NCBI GenBank assembly: GCA_024235935.1
Contig: JACKLL010000002.1
Coordinates: 263,217 to 327,216, forward strand
DNA: 64,000 nucleotides
DNA from: Rhodoferax sp.
GTDB taxonomy: Bacteria > Pseudomonadota > Gammaproteobacteria > Burkholderiales > Burkholderiaceae_C
Direction of reading: 5' to 3'
Shown: positions 33,496-42,297 of the stretch, one piece after another
How the letters are laid out: the number at the start of each line of letters is the position of its first letter
Numbering within the stretch: the stretch's first letter is position 1
The notes under the pieces: model-generated
What the model was told of the DNA's origin: nothing
The model's input: only the letters and a program-made list of their open reading frames with translations
Database searches by the model: none
Position numbers and translations under genes: made by a program

Positions 33496-33738
33496 ATGGC
33501 CAAAGAAGAGCTGATTGAAATGAGCGGTCTGGTGACCGAGGTTCTGCCGGATTCACGTTTTCGCGTGACGCTGGACAACGGCCACCAACTGGTGGCCTAC
33601 ACCGGCGGCAAGATGCGCAAGCATCACATCCGCATCATCGCGGGTGACAAGGTGTCGATCGAACTGTCGCCCTACGACATGACCAAGGGCCGCATCACGT
33701 TCCGCCACATCGCAGGTCGCGGCCCCGGCCCGCAATAA
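33496..33738 (+). CDS. infA: Translation initiation factor IF-1
   Basis: This is an 80-residue S1-like OB-fold protein that binds the 30S A site during initiation. It starts MAKEELIEMSGLVTEVLPDS and contains VAYTGGKMRKHHIRIIAGDKV, the family core. It is a little longer than the E. coli factor, with a C-terminal GRGPGPQ. GGGAG lies upstream of the ATG at 33496. Burkholderiales often have a second infA outside the ribosomal operon; this isolated copy is probably that one. The 280 bases before it hold no gene; a TATATAC sequence near 33256 could be part of a promoter. Confidence 0.93.
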   Translation: MAKEELIEMSGLVTEVLPDSRFRVTLDNGHQLVAYTGGKMRKHHIRIIAGDKVSIELSPYDMTKGRITFRHIAGRGPGPQ

Positions 33739-33750
33739 GCCTTGCAGCAC

Positions 33751-33770
33751 GCCGGCCCGATCGGGCCGGC
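33751..33770. terminator. Perfect 20-base palindrome after infA
   Basis: GCCGGCCCGATCGGGCCGGC is a perfect palindrome between the stops of infA and the convergent formaldehyde dehydrogenase gene. It can fold into a very strong stem in both transcripts. There is no T tract, so it may act with Rho or as an RNA 3' end block. Confidence 0.5.
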
Positions 33771-33792
33771 ATCCGGGTCACCGACCCGGTGG

Positions 33793-34911
33793 TCAGAACA
33801 AGACCACGCCGCGAATCGATTCGCCGGCCTTCATCAGATCGAAACCCTTGTTGATGTCCTCCAGTGGCATCGTGTGGGTGATCAGATCGTCGATGTTGAT
33901 CTTGCCATCCATGTACCAGTCGACGATGCGCGGCACGTCGGTGCGTCCACGTGCGCCACCGAAGGCCGATCCTTCCCATTTGCGCCCGGTGACCAGCTGA
34001 AACGGCCGGGTGCTGATTTCGGCACCCGCTTCGGCCACGCCGATGATGATGCTGCGGCCCCAGCCCTTGTGCGTGCATTCCAGCGCCTGGCGCATGATCC
34101 TGGTGTTGCCGATGCATTCGAAACTATAGTCGGCGCCGCCGTCAGTGAGCTGCACGATGCGGTCCACCACATTCTCGCCCGCCGCTTCGAGCTCCTTCGG
34201 GTTGATGAAATGCGTCATGCCGAACTTGCGCGCCATCTCCTGGCGCGCCGGGTTGATGTCGACACCGATGATCTTGTCGGCGCCGACCATCTTCGCGCCC
34301 TGGATCACGTTCAGGCCGATGCCACCGAGGCCGAACACGACGACATTGGCGCCGGCCTCGACCTTGGCGGTGAACAGCACGGCACCGATACCGGTGGTGA
34401 CGCCGCAGCCGATGTAGCAGACCTTGTCGAATGGCGCGTCTTCGCGGATCTTGGCCAGCGCGATCTCCGGTACCACCGTGTAGTTGCTGAAGGTCGAGGT
34501 GCCCATGTAGTGCAGGATGGGTTTGCCGTCGAGGCTGAAGCGGCTGCTGGCGTCGGGCATCAGGCCCTTGCCCTGGGTACCGCGGATCAGCTGGCACAGG
34601 TTGGTCTTGCGCGACAGGCAGAATTTGCAGTGGCGGCATTCCGGCGTGTACAGCGGAATGACATGGTCGCCCTTTTTCAGGCCGGTCACACCGGGGCCGA
34701 CATCGACCACGATGCCAGCGCCTTCATGCCCGAGGATGGCCGGAAACAGGCCTTCGGGGTCGGCACCGGACAAGGTGTAGTAATCGGTGTGACAGATACC
34801 GGTAGCCTTGATCTCGACCAGAACTTCGCCGAATTTCGGTCCCTCCAGATCGACAGTTTCGATGGTCAGGGGTGCGCCTGCTTTCCAGGCGACGGCAGCT
34901 TTGGTTTTCAT
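33793..34911 (-). CDS. frmA: S-(hydroxymethyl)glutathione dehydrogenase / class III alcohol dehydrogenase
   Basis: This is a 372-residue zinc alcohol dehydrogenase that oxidises the formaldehyde-glutathione adduct with NAD and can also reduce S-nitrosoglutathione. Catalytic zinc ligands are in TGICHTDYYTLSG near residue 45 and GHEGAGIV near 67, with a further Cys in CYIGCGV near 172. The structural zinc Cys set is PECRHCKFCLSRKTNLC near 95. The cofactor motif is FGLGGIGLNVIQGAK. The ATG at 34911 (MKTKAAVAWKAG) is chosen over an ATG 11 codons earlier because it is the family N-terminus. Likely constitutive detoxification. Confidence 0.95.
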   Translation of the reverse strand: MKTKAAVAWKAGAPLTIETVDLEGPKFGEVLVEIKATGICHTDYYTLSGADPEGLFPAILGHEGAGIVVDVGPGVTGLKKGDHVIPLYTPECRHCKFCLSRKTNLCQLIRGTQGKGLMPDASSRFSLDGKPILHYMGTSTFSNYTVVPEIALAKIREDAPFDKVCYIGCGVTTGIGAVLFTAKVEAGANVVVFGLGGIGLNVIQGAKMVGADKIIGVDINPARQEMARKFGMTHFINPKELEAAGENVVDRIVQLTDGGADYSFECIGNTRIMRQALECTHKGWGRSIIIGVAEAGAEISTRPFQLVTGRKWEGSAFGGARGRTDVPRIVDWYMDGKINIDDLITHTMPLEDINKGFDLMKAGESIRGVVLF

Positions 34912-35043
34912 GTGCGGGATGGATGACGGATACAGAAGCGACAACTATAAACGCCTGGGTCGTCGTTGCCGTCAAAGGCCCCGGCCCTGCGCGAGGTACC
35001 CGATGGCTATACTTGTTTCCACCGTTGGCATGGCGAGGTCTGC

Positions 35044-35391
35044 ATGGAAGTTTCTTCGGGCAATCTGGGTTCGACGCGGGTGCTGCAGGTGCGTGGGCGG
35101 CTCGACCACGCGCATGCCAGGGATTTCGAGACCGCGCTTGCGCCCCACCTGCTGGCGTGCACGCCGACGGGCTCGCCGCTGGTGCTCGACTTTTCGGGCG
35201 TCGTCTATATCAGCAGTGTCGGTTTGCGGGTCTTGCTGCTGGCAGCCAAGCAGGTCAAGGCACAGCAGGGGCAGATCGCGCTGGCGGCACTCACGCCGAT
35301 CGTCACCGAGGTGTTCCAGGTCAGCCATTTCAATCTGGTGCTGTCGGTCTATCCCGATGTGGCCGCGGCAGCGGCAGGGGTGGGCGCATGA
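35044..35391 (+). CDS. STAS-domain anti-sigma factor antagonist
   Basis: This is a 115-residue single STAS domain of the SpoIIAA/RsbV type. The phosphorylatable Ser region is VLDFSGVVYISSVGLRVLL near residues 45-63. Such proteins bind an RsbW-like kinase when unphosphorylated and are reset by a PP2C phosphatase. Both partners are encoded within 5 kb. It overlaps the next gene by four bases (ATGA). GGCGAGG precedes the ATG at 35044. Confidence 0.9.
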   Translation: MEVSSGNLGSTRVLQVRGRLDHAHARDFETALAPHLLACTPTGSPLVLDFSGVVYISSVGLRVLLLAAKQVKAQQGQIALAALTPIVTEVFQVSHFNLVLSVYPDVAAAAAGVGA

Positions 35392-36344
35392 AGCTGCGCT
35401 GCTGGGGCACCCGCGGATCGATTCCCGTCTCGTTGACGGCACCCGACATCCGGGCCAAGATCATCCGGGCGCTCGAAGGTGCGCAGGGGCGCGACCTGTC
35501 GCGTCCAGGCGCGATCGCGGACTACGTCGACGGCCTGAGTTTCGACATCGCCGGAACCTTTGGCGGGCACTCCAGTTGCGTGCAGATCGAAACCGGCGGC
35601 ACCGAGCACGTCATTCTCGACCTCGGCACCGGCGTGCGGCCGCTGGGCGCGCACATGCTGGCGACCCATGGCCACGACGTGCCCCAGACCTACCACGTGT
35701 TCCTGTCGCACCTGCACTGGGACCACATCATGGGCCTGCCGTTCTTCACGCCGGTCTACATCCCCGGCAACCGCATCGTGGTCCATAGCTGCCATCCGCA
35801 TGCCGAGTTCGCGTTGCGCCGTCAGCAGGCCGAGCCCTCGTTTCCCGTGCGCTTCGAGCAGTTTGCGGCAGACATCCGCTTCGAGATTGCGACCCCCGGG
35901 CAAGCCTTCGAGGTGGATGGCACGCGGGTCGTCGCCCATGCACAGCGCCATGCGGGCGGCTCCTATGGCTGGCGCTTCGAGCGTGGCGGCAAGAGCCTGG
36001 TGTATTCCACCGACTCCGAGCACCGCCTCGAGGACGAAGCCGAACGCGCCGGGTTCATCACCTTCTTCCGCGATGCGGACGCAGTCGTCTTCGACGCCAT
36101 GTATTCGCTGGCCGACGCGATCTCGGTCAAGGCCGACTGGGGCCACTCCAGTAACATCGTCGGTGTCGAGCTGTGCCAGGCCGCCCATGTGCGGCGCCTG
36201 GTGATGTTCCACCATGAACCGGCCTACAGCGACACCCAGATCGCCAACGTCCTGGCCGAAACCCGGCGCTTCGAGCAGATCACCCGCGACGGCCATGTGC
36301 TCGAGGTCCTGTCCGCCTGGGATGGACTCGAACTGAGCCTGTGA
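35388..36344 (+). CDS. MBL-fold metallo-hydrolase in the partner-switching locus
   Basis: This is a 318-residue metallo-beta-lactamase-fold enzyme. The metal motif HLHWDH lies near residue 107, preceded by ILDLGTGVRPLG, and further ligands are probably in HAQRHAGGSYG, YSTDSEH, DWGHSS and MFHHEP. The N-terminus MKLRCWGTRGSIPV is typical of a subgroup related to RNase Z and class II cyclic-nucleotide phosphodiesterases. The substrate is unknown. Translation is coupled to the STAS gene by an ATGA overlap and the phosphatase gene follows after 25 bases, so it belongs to the signalling operon, perhaps degrading a small-molecule messenger. Confidence 0.87.
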   Translation: MKLRCWGTRGSIPVSLTAPDIRAKIIRALEGAQGRDLSRPGAIADYVDGLSFDIAGTFGGHSSCVQIETGGTEHVILDLGTGVRPLGAHMLATHGHDVPQTYHVFLSHLHWDHIMGLPFFTPVYIPGNRIVVHSCHPHAEFALRRQQAEPSFPVRFEQFAADIRFEIATPGQAFEVDGTRVVAHAQRHAGGSYGWRFERGGKSLVYSTDSEHRLEDEAERAGFITFFRDADAVVFDAMYSLADAISVKADWGHSSNIVGVELCQAAHVRRLVMFHHEPAYSDTQIANVLAETRRFEQITRDGHVLEVLSAWDGLELSL

Positions 36345-36369
36345 GGCGCAGCGCGCAGGGGCTGGCCCC

Positions 36370-38610
36370 ATGAAGCGCCAGGGCAGCCTGTTTGGCCGCA
36401 TCTTCCTGTACCGGCGGGGTCGGGTGGCGGCAGCGCTGGTGCTGCTGCTGTTTGCGCTGCTGATGGCGGCGACAGCCTTGCGCGACCATGACGCGCCAGC
36501 GCCGCAGACGCCGGCCCAACGGCTGTTCGCCTGGGTGGCCGCGCCGCTGGGCGGCGTTCAGGAAGCGCTGTTCGATGGCTACCAGCGGCTCCTGCCTCGC
36601 AAGCGCCAGGCCCAGGCGGTGGCGATCGTCGCCATCGACGAGAACAGCCTCAAGGCCCTGGGCCAATGGCCATGGCCGCGCAGCCAGCTGGCGGCGCTGA
36701 TCGATGCGATTGCCCGCTACGACCCGGTCGCCATCGGGCTGGACATCTACATGCCCGAGGCCGATCAGACATCGCCCGAGCAGGTGGCCCGGCGTCTGGG
36801 GCCGGACCAGGCTGCGTTGGCCGACGCGCTGCGGCAACAGGCGCCGAACGACGTCCGGCTGGCCCGCTCGCTGCGCGACGCGCCCACCGTGCTCGGTGCG
36901 GCTGGTTTCGAGTTCGCCACCGACAACACCCGCGATGGCCTGCGAACGGTACCGATGCGGGTTCAGGGGGGTGATGCGCTTGCCGCCCTGCACCGGTTCC
37001 CCTACGTTCTGACCAGTCTGCCCGAGTTGCAGGTGGCCGCCCACGGCCAGGGGCTGTTGTCGGTGCGGGTGGATGCGGTGGTGCGCAGAATCTCGCTGGC
37101 TGCCGCCGTCGGTATTGCGCCAACGCCTTCGCTGGCGATGGAGATGCTGCGCGTCGCGTCGGGCAGCGACGCCATCGATGTCCATGTCGATGCGCACGGC
37201 ATTCGCAGCTTCAAAGTGGCCGAACTCACGGTGCCCACGCAGTCCGGTGGCGACGTCTGGCTGCATTTCGCGCATGCCGACGATGCGGCGGAGTTCCGCA
37301 ACATCTCTGCGGTGGAGCTGCTCAATGGCAAGGTGTCCGGCGACGCCTTGCAGCACAAGCTGGTGCTGGTCGGCCTGACCGGCTCGGGCTTGAACGACCG
37401 CCGCGTCACGCCGCTGGACGAGAGCGTGCCGGGCATCGAGATCCAGGCGCAATTGCTGGAGAGTCTGCTCGATGGTCGGATGTTGCTGCGGCCTTGGTGG
37501 ATGCCGCATGCCGAAGTGGCGTTGCTGCTGCTGCTGGGGCTGGCGATGATCGTCTGGATCCCCGACGCGCTGGCGCGGCACGATGCGCAAGGGGTGCGCA
37601 AGCCGCGCCGGGTCGGAATCTGGGTGTCGCTGGTCATTGTTCTGGCACTGGGCGGCGGGCTGTTGCTGTTCCAGCGCGTGGGCTGGTTGTTCGATGGCGG
37701 CGGCATGTCCTTGGCATTCGCGGCCGTGCTGGCCAGTCTGGTGTCGAGTTCGACGCTGGAGGTGGAGCGCGACAACCAGCGGCTGGCGATGGCCGAATAC
37801 CAGCTGCGCGAGAATGCCGCCCGGCTGGCGGGCGAAATGGAGGCGGCACGTCGCATCCAGCTCGGATCACTGCCCGATGCCCGCACCGCGTTTGCGGGCG
37901 AGCAGCGCTTTGTCGTCGATGCCCTGATCGAGCCGGCGCGCGAGGTGGGCGGCGACCTGTACGACTTCTTCATGGTGGACGCGCAGCGGCTGTGTTTCCT
38001 GATCGGCGACGTGTCGGGCAAGGGCGTTCCGGCCAGCATGTTCATGGCAGTCGCCAAGACCTTGTCGCGCAGCTTTGCGACGCGGCTCGCGGGGGGGCCA
38101 TCGGTCGTTGTCTCGGCGGCCAACCGGGACCTGTCGCGCGGCAATGTCGAGACCCTGTTCGTCACCATGCTGCTGGGTGTGCTGGATGTCGAGACGGGTG
38201 CACTCGAGCTGGTCAATGCCGGGCACGATGCGCCCTGGCTGCTGCGCCGGGACGAAGCAGCCCGCCAACTGATCGCCGACGCCCAGGCCGGCGGGCCGCC
38301 ATTGTGCGTGCTGGAAGACTTTGCCTACTCGGTGCAGCACCTGCAACTGCTGCCGGGCGACAGCCTGGTCATGGTGACCGATGGGATCACCGAGGCGGCC
38401 AATCCGGACGCTGAACTCTATGGCAATGCCCGCTTGCAGGCCGCGCTGTCCTCCGCCGCCAGCCTTTCACCGGTGCACGGCCTGCTGCAGCATCTGCGCC
38501 AGGACGTGGCGTCATTCGTCGACGGCGCAGAAGCATCGGATGATCTGGCCGTGCTGGTGCTGCGCTGGAACGGTCCGACGGCCGGCGCCGACCCTGTGCC
38601 CGGTGCCTGA
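36370..38610 (+). CDS. CHASE2-domain SpoIIE-family protein phosphatase
   Basis: This is a 746-residue membrane phosphatase. TM1 lies near residues 18-38. A periplasmic CHASE2 sensor covers about 55-340 (VAIVAIDENSLKALGQWPWPR and VAIGLDIYMPEADQ). Three helices follow between about 375 and 465, then a coiled stretch. A PP2C/SpoIIE domain from about 510 to 740 has metal Asp motifs GGDLYDFF, GDVSGKGVPASMFMA, VMVTDGITEA and DDLAVLVL. It would dephosphorylate the STAS antagonist in response to an envelope signal. CHASE2 is more often fused to adenylate cyclases, kinases or GGDEF domains. Stop is close to the convergent OmpA-like gene. Confidence 0.92.
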   Translation: MKRQGSLFGRIFLYRRGRVAAALVLLLFALLMAATALRDHDAPAPQTPAQRLFAWVAAPLGGVQEALFDGYQRLLPRKRQAQAVAIVAIDENSLKALGQWPWPRSQLAALIDAIARYDPVAIGLDIYMPEADQTSPEQVARRLGPDQAALADALRQQAPNDVRLARSLRDAPTVLGAAGFEFATDNTRDGLRTVPMRVQGGDALAALHRFPYVLTSLPELQVAAHGQGLLSVRVDAVVRRISLAAAVGIAPTPSLAMEMLRVASGSDAIDVHVDAHGIRSFKVAELTVPTQSGGDVWLHFAHADDAAEFRNISAVELLNGKVSGDALQHKLVLVGLTGSGLNDRRVTPLDESVPGIEIQAQLLESLLDGRMLLRPWWMPHAEVALLLLLGLAMIVWIPDALARHDAQGVRKPRRVGIWVSLVIVLALGGGLLLFQRVGWLFDGGGMSLAFAAVLASLVSSSTLEVERDNQRLAMAEYQLRENAARLAGEMEAARRIQLGSLPDARTAFAGEQRFVVDALIEPAREVGGDLYDFFMVDAQRLCFLIGDVSGKGVPASMFMAVAKTLSRSFATRLAGGPSVVVSAANRDLSRGNVETLFVTMLLGVLDVETGALELVNAGHDAPWLLRRDEAARQLIADAQAGGPPLCVLEDFAYSVQHLQLLPGDSLVMVTDGITEAANPDAELYGNARLQAALSSAASLSPVHGLLQHLRQDVASFVDGAEASDDLAVLVLRWNGPTAGADPVPGA

Positions 38611-38633
38611 GCCCCGCACAGAGGAGGGGATTG

Positions 38634-39227
38634 TCAGCGGACCGTGATTTCGACGCGCCGGTTCTCGGCCTGTGCGACGCCGTCGGCCGTCGCAATCGCG
38701 GGCTGTCGCTCGCCGCGGCCCGCAACTGAAATCAGCGAAGCGGCAATACCCGCCTGCACCAGCTTGTCGCGCACCGTCTCCGCGCGCCGGACCGACAGCC
38801 GGTCGTTGTCGGCGTCCGATCCGACCCGGTCGGTATGGCCGATGACGATGACTTCGGGTGCCGGGTAACGGGCAATGGCGGCCAGCAACTGGTCCAGTAC
38901 GGTCTTGAATTCGGGCACCAGGTCCACGGCCGAGCCGGACTCGAATGTCAGTGTGTACGTTACCGGCGCAGCGGGACGGGCTGCCAGAACCTGTGCATAA
39001 CGGCGCTGGATCTCGTCGGCATTCTCGGTACGCGCAACGAAAACGCCGCGGTTGGTGGCATTGGCACTGGCATAGGGTGCATCCAGCGTCTGGCGGGCGG
39101 CCTGCGTCTGCAACTCGACCCGGCCGGCCTTGCCGTCAGCATCGGGCAACAGCACCACCGTGCTGGTGGGCTGCGCAGTCATGCCCAGGTAGAGCAGGCC
39201 GGCCAGGCCGATGGCGAAAATGAACAT
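38634..39227 (-). CDS. OmpA-family protein with N-terminal membrane anchor
   Basis: This is a 197-residue protein with a hydrophobic N-terminus (MFIFAIGLAGLLYLGM), a variable middle, and a C-terminal OmpA peptidoglycan-binding domain at about residues 90-197 (FESGSAVDLVPEF, VIVIGHTDRVGSDADNDRLS, RRVEITVR). It would sit in the periplasm anchored to the inner membrane and touch the cell wall. It lies 10 bases downstream of the FecR-like gene on the same strand, opposite to the phosphatase gene. CHASE2 proteins are often encoded beside FecR/OmpA-like proteins, so it may help sense the wall. Confidence 0.88.
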   Translation of the reverse strand: MFIFAIGLAGLLYLGMTAQPTSTVVLLPDADGKAGRVELQTQAARQTLDAPYASANATNRGVFVARTENADEIQRRYAQVLAARPAAPVTYTLTFESGSAVDLVPEFKTVLDQLLAAIARYPAPEVIVIGHTDRVGSDADNDRLSVRRAETVRDKLVQAGIAASLISVAGRGERQPAIATADGVAQAENRRVEITVR

Positions 39228-39237
39228 GCTGCAGAAC

Positions 39238-39681
39238 CTAGGGTCCGGCGTCGATGACGAAACTGGTGCCGCGCACGCCCAGCGTCATGCCGGGCGCCGA
39301 GAACCGGACCGCCTCGGGCGTGGCCTTGGCGATCTTGCCGGAGATCACCGACAGGGTACCGCGCTTGACGGTGGCGTCTATGGTGCCCGCATGGGTGGTG
39401 CTGTCGAAGGAAAACTTGTTCAGGTCGACCGTCGAGTTCGGTCCTGCCGACAGCAGCGTGTTGTCGTGCAAGGTGATGCCCACCGCGCCATCGGAGCCGG
39501 TGGTGACACGATCGCTGGAGAAAATGCGGGTGCCGACGCTGGCCGGCAGTTTCTGCTGGTCGCGCTCCACCGTGACTGCCCCTTTGCTGATCTTGACGAC
39601 CCCGGCTTCGTTACCGGCCAGGGCATGCAGACCGGCAAGTGACAGTGCTGTTGCCAATGTGATGGATTTGAAGATGTCCAA
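39238..39681 (-). CDS. FecR-domain periplasmic protein
   Basis: This is a 147-residue exported protein with a signal peptide ending near LHALAG and a FecR domain: VKISKGAVTVERDQQKLP, TGSDGAVGITLHDNTLLSAG, and the closing TLGVRGTSFVIDAG. It lacks the cytoplasmic and TM part of true FecR anti-sigma regulators, so it is a stand-alone periplasmic domain. It is encoded head to head with the RsbW-like kinase gene (37 bases between) and with the OmpA-like gene downstream. Its role is probably as ligand or partner of the CHASE2 sensor, by inference. Confidence 0.87.
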   Translation of the reverse strand: MDIFKSITLATALSLAGLHALAGNEAGVVKISKGAVTVERDQQKLPASVGTRIFSSDRVTTGSDGAVGITLHDNTLLSAGPNSTVDLNKFSFDSTTHAGTIDATVKRGTLSVISGKIAKATPEAVRFSAPGMTLGVRGTSFVIDAGP

Positions 39682-39718
39682 TTGATCTGCCTCCGATAGA
39701 CTGTTCTAATTCGACCAG

Positions 39719-40150
39719 ATGGGTGCCGACTCACTATACCGCTTTCCCGCACGCATGGAATCCCTGGTTTCCATGGTGGAACATCTGCAGTCGGTCGCAA
39801 CCGTGCCCGATACCGCCACGGTGCTGCGGGCGGAAACCGCGCTCGAGGAACTACTCAGCAACTCCATCGTGCACGGCGGCGGGTTGCTGCTCCCGCAAGC
39901 CTGGGTATGGATGTCGGCGACCGCTCGCGTGGATGGCGTGCTGCTGCGCTACGAGGATCCGTTTGCGCCCTTCGACCCCATGGCCAAGATCGACGAGGCC
40001 TTGCGCCGCACGGCGAGCCCGATGGAGCAGCAGCCGGTCGGTGGACTGGGGCTGCTGATGGTGTTCCGCATGGCCGACGAGTTCCGCTACCTGCGCGATG
40101 GCGAGCGCAACCGGATCGACCTGCTGTTCGCGTCGCGGCCGTCGCGCTGA
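39719..40150 (+). CDS. RsbW/SpoIIAB-like serine kinase (HATPase anti-sigma factor)
   Basis: This is a 143-residue GHKL ATPase domain. The N-box is ALEELLSNSIVHGGG near residue 45 and the G-box VGGLGLLMVFRMADEFRY near 110-125. Such proteins phosphorylate STAS antagonists and may bind a sigma factor or another target. The target is not encoded nearby; no sigma factor gene is seen, so the output of the system is open. The start at 39719 has no clear ribosome site; an ATG at 39755 is possible. The gene faces the Bug protein gene, with 25 bases between stops. Confidence 0.87.
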   Translation: MGADSLYRFPARMESLVSMVEHLQSVATVPDTATVLRAETALEELLSNSIVHGGGLLLPQAWVWMSATARVDGVLLRYEDPFAPFDPMAKIDEALRRTASPMEQQPVGGLGLLMVFRMADEFRYLRDGERNRIDLLFASRPSR

Positions 40151-40175
40151 CGGCCGCCAGCCGCACGAATGGCGA

Positions 40176-41153
40176 TCAGTCGACCTTGGCGCCGGAGGCC
40201 TTGACCACCGGCCCGTACTTGGCGCGCTCGGCGTTCATCAGTGCGCCGAACTCCTCGGGAGTCGTCGGAACCGGTTCGGCCATCAGCGTGGCGAAGCGGC
40301 TCCTGGCTTCCGGCGAGTTCAGTGCGGCGACAAAAGCCTGGTTGAGCCTGGCGACCACGTCCTTGGGCGTGGCTGCAGGGACTACCAGTCCCCACCAGGT
40401 GTCGACCTGGAAGCCCTTGAGCGTTTCCGCCACGGTCGGGACATCCGGCAAGACCTGGCTGCGCTGTGCGGTGGTGACCGCCAGGGCCTTGAGCTTGCCC
40501 GACTTGATGTTGGCCGACGCCGTGGCCAGGTTGTCGAAGTTGAAGTCGACCTGGCCCGACAGCAGGGCCAGCTGGGCCGGATTGCCGCCGTTGTAGGGAA
40601 TATGCACCGCGAAGATGCCGGCCTGCGACTTGAACATTTCGCCGGCCAGGTGGCCGCCACTGCCGTTGCCGCCGGAGCCGTAGTTGAGCTTGCCCGGGTT
40701 GGCCTTGGCGTACTTGATCAGGTCGGCGACGCTGTGGATGCCCAGGCGGTTGGCGGTATCGGCGTTGAGCACCAGCACGTTGGGCACGCGCACCATCTGC
40801 GTCACGGGTGCGAAATCGGTGGCCGCATTGAACGGCATCTTGCTGTACAGCCAGGGGTTGATGGCATGGGTTGCCACTGCGGCGATGCCGATGGTGTTGC
40901 CGTCCGGTGCCGCCTTGGCGACCGCGTCGACACCGATGTTGCCCCCACCACCGGGCTTGTTCTCGATGATGACCGTGCCCAGGCTGTCCTTGACGCGTTC
41001 GGCCAGGATGCGCGCCGTCACGTCGATCGGGCCGCCGGGGCCATAGGGCACGACGATGCGGATGGTCCTGGATTGCGCCTGCGCAGCGCCCATGGGCACG
41101 ATGAACAGGCTCGCAGCGATGGCCGTGATGGATGCCAATGCGGATAGTCTCAT
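40176..41153 (-). CDS. Bug-family tripartite tricarboxylate transporter substrate-binding protein
   Basis: This is a 325-residue periplasmic binding protein with a signal peptide ending near AAQAQS. Family segments are RIVVPYGPGGPIDVTARILAE, VIENKPGGGGNIGVDAVAKA, and NYGSGGNGSGGHLAGEMFK. Bug proteins bind small carboxylates such as aromatic acids, glutamate or nicotinate; the ligand here is unknown. No TctA/TctB membrane genes are nearby, so this is an orphan, as usual for the large Bug families of Burkholderiales. Confidence 0.92.
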   Translation of the reverse strand: MRLSALASITAIAASLFIVPMGAAQAQSRTIRIVVPYGPGGPIDVTARILAERVKDSLGTVIIENKPGGGGNIGVDAVAKAAPDGNTIGIAAVATHAINPWLYSKMPFNAATDFAPVTQMVRVPNVLVLNADTANRLGIHSVADLIKYAKANPGKLNYGSGGNGSGGHLAGEMFKSQAGIFAVHIPYNGGNPAQLALLSGQVDFNFDNLATASANIKSGKLKALAVTTAQRSQVLPDVPTVAETLKGFQVDTWWGLVVPAATPKDVVARLNQAFVAALNSPEARSRFATLMAEPVPTTPEEFGALMNAERAKYGPVVKASGAKVD

Positions 41154-41176
41154 GGGATGTGTCTACTCTGCTTTTG

Positions 41177-41205
41177 AGGCCTGGCCAATGTCTCCGGCCA
41201 GGCCT
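41177..41205. other. Ten-base-pair hairpin upstream of the Bug gene
   Basis: AGGCCTGGCC and GGCCAGGCCT form a perfect stem with a nine-base loop between the reductase gene end and the Bug gene start. No T tract follows on the minus strand. It may terminate the reductase transcript or form part of the Bug gene leader. Confidence 0.4.
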
Positions 41206-41255
41206 GTGAAGTGTCCTGGCGGGCGCCAGGGGCGTGGGTCACCACGGCAAGCGCA

Positions 41256-42284
41256 TCAGCTCTGGGCCTTGTCCGCTTCCGTGATGAATGAATCTGCGTA
41301 GAACTCTTCTTCCGGCAGGCCGGCGAGCTCGCTGTATTCGAGGCGGGCCGAGTCGACGACGATCGGCGCGCCGCAGGCATAGACCTGGTAGCCGGAGAGA
41401 TCGGGCAGGTCCTCGAGCACGGCCTTGTGCACGAAGCCGGTGCGACCGGTCCAGGCGTCTTCGGCCGTGGCGTTGGAGATCACCGGCACATAGCGCAGGT
41501 TGGGCATTTCGGTGAGCTTTTCCCGCACCCAGGCATCCAGGTACAGGTCTTCGGGCCGGCGTCCGCCCCAGTACAGCGTGGCGGGGCGGGTGACGCCCTT
41601 GAGCTGCATGTGCTCGATCAGGGCCTTGATCGGCGCGAAGCCGGTACCCGAGGCCAGCAGCACCATCGGCTTGTCGGAGTTCTCGCGCAGGTAGAAGCTG
41701 CCGAACGGGCCTTCGATGCGCTGGATCTCCTTTTCCTTCATCGTGCCGAACACATGGTCGGTGAACTTGCCGCCGGGCATGTGGCGGATGTGCAGCTCGA
41801 CGGCAGGGCCGTTGTGGCTGCTGTTGGCCATCGAGTAGCTGCGGCGCGAGCCGTCCCGCAGAATGAACTCGACATACTGGCCGGCGTGGTAGACGAACGG
41901 GTCGTTGGCCGGCAGTTGCAGGCGCACCAGCATCACGTCGTGCGACAGCCGCTCCAGGGCGCTGACACGCGCCGGCATCTTGCGGATCGGGAAGGCACCG
42001 GCTTCGGTCACCTGGCGCGACTCGAGCACGACATCGCTTTGCGGCACGCCGCAACAGGTCAGCACGAGGCCGCTGGCTTCCTCTTCGTCGCTCAAGGCCT
42101 TGCTCTGGTGCGGTCCGTGGACCACGCTGCCTTCGATCTTCCTGCACTTGCAGGAGCCACAGGCACCGTCCTTGCAGCCGTAGGGCAGGCCGATGCCCTG
42201 GCGGATACCCGCGGCCAGCATGGCTTCGCCCGGGTTGACGGTGAAAGTACGCCCACTGGGCAAGATCGAAATCTGAAAGGTCAT
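41256..42284 (-). CDS. Ferredoxin-NAD(P)H reductase-like protein (CDP-6-deoxy-glucoseen reductase type)
   Basis: This is a 342-residue electron-transfer protein. The N-terminal [2Fe-2S] domain has cysteines in GCKDGACGSCKC and LTCCGVP (residues about 35-85). The FAD domain shows RSYSMANS, and the NAD(P)H domain GTGFAPIKALIEHM and, at the C-terminus, QVYACGAPIVVDSAR. Burkholderiales carry such a gene often annotated CDP-6-deoxy-delta-3,4-glucoseen reductase (AscD-like), though no sugar genes are near; its physiological acceptor is unknown. Start is MTFQIS at 42284. It is head to head with the epimerase gene. Confidence 0.87.
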   Translation of the reverse strand: MTFQISILPSGRTFTVNPGEAMLAAGIRQGIGLPYGCKDGACGSCKCRKIEGSVVHGPHQSKALSDEEEASGLVLTCCGVPQSDVVLESRQVTEAGAFPIRKMPARVSALERLSHDVMLVRLQLPANDPFVYHAGQYVEFILRDGSRRSYSMANSSHNGPAVELHIRHMPGGKFTDHVFGTMKEKEIQRIEGPFGSFYLRENSDKPMVLLASGTGFAPIKALIEHMQLKGVTRPATLYWGGRRPEDLYLDAWVREKLTEMPNLRYVPVISNATAEDAWTGRTGFVHKAVLEDLPDLSGYQVYACGAPIVVDSARLEYSELAGLPEEEFYADSFITEADKAQS

Positions 42285-42297
42285 CGGTTCGTTATCC

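Noticed and set aside
34872..35387. N-terminal extension of the MBL-fold gene over the STAS gene
   Set aside because: It is another frame of the STAS gene; the MBL domain starts at the ATG at 35388 that overlaps the STAS stop.
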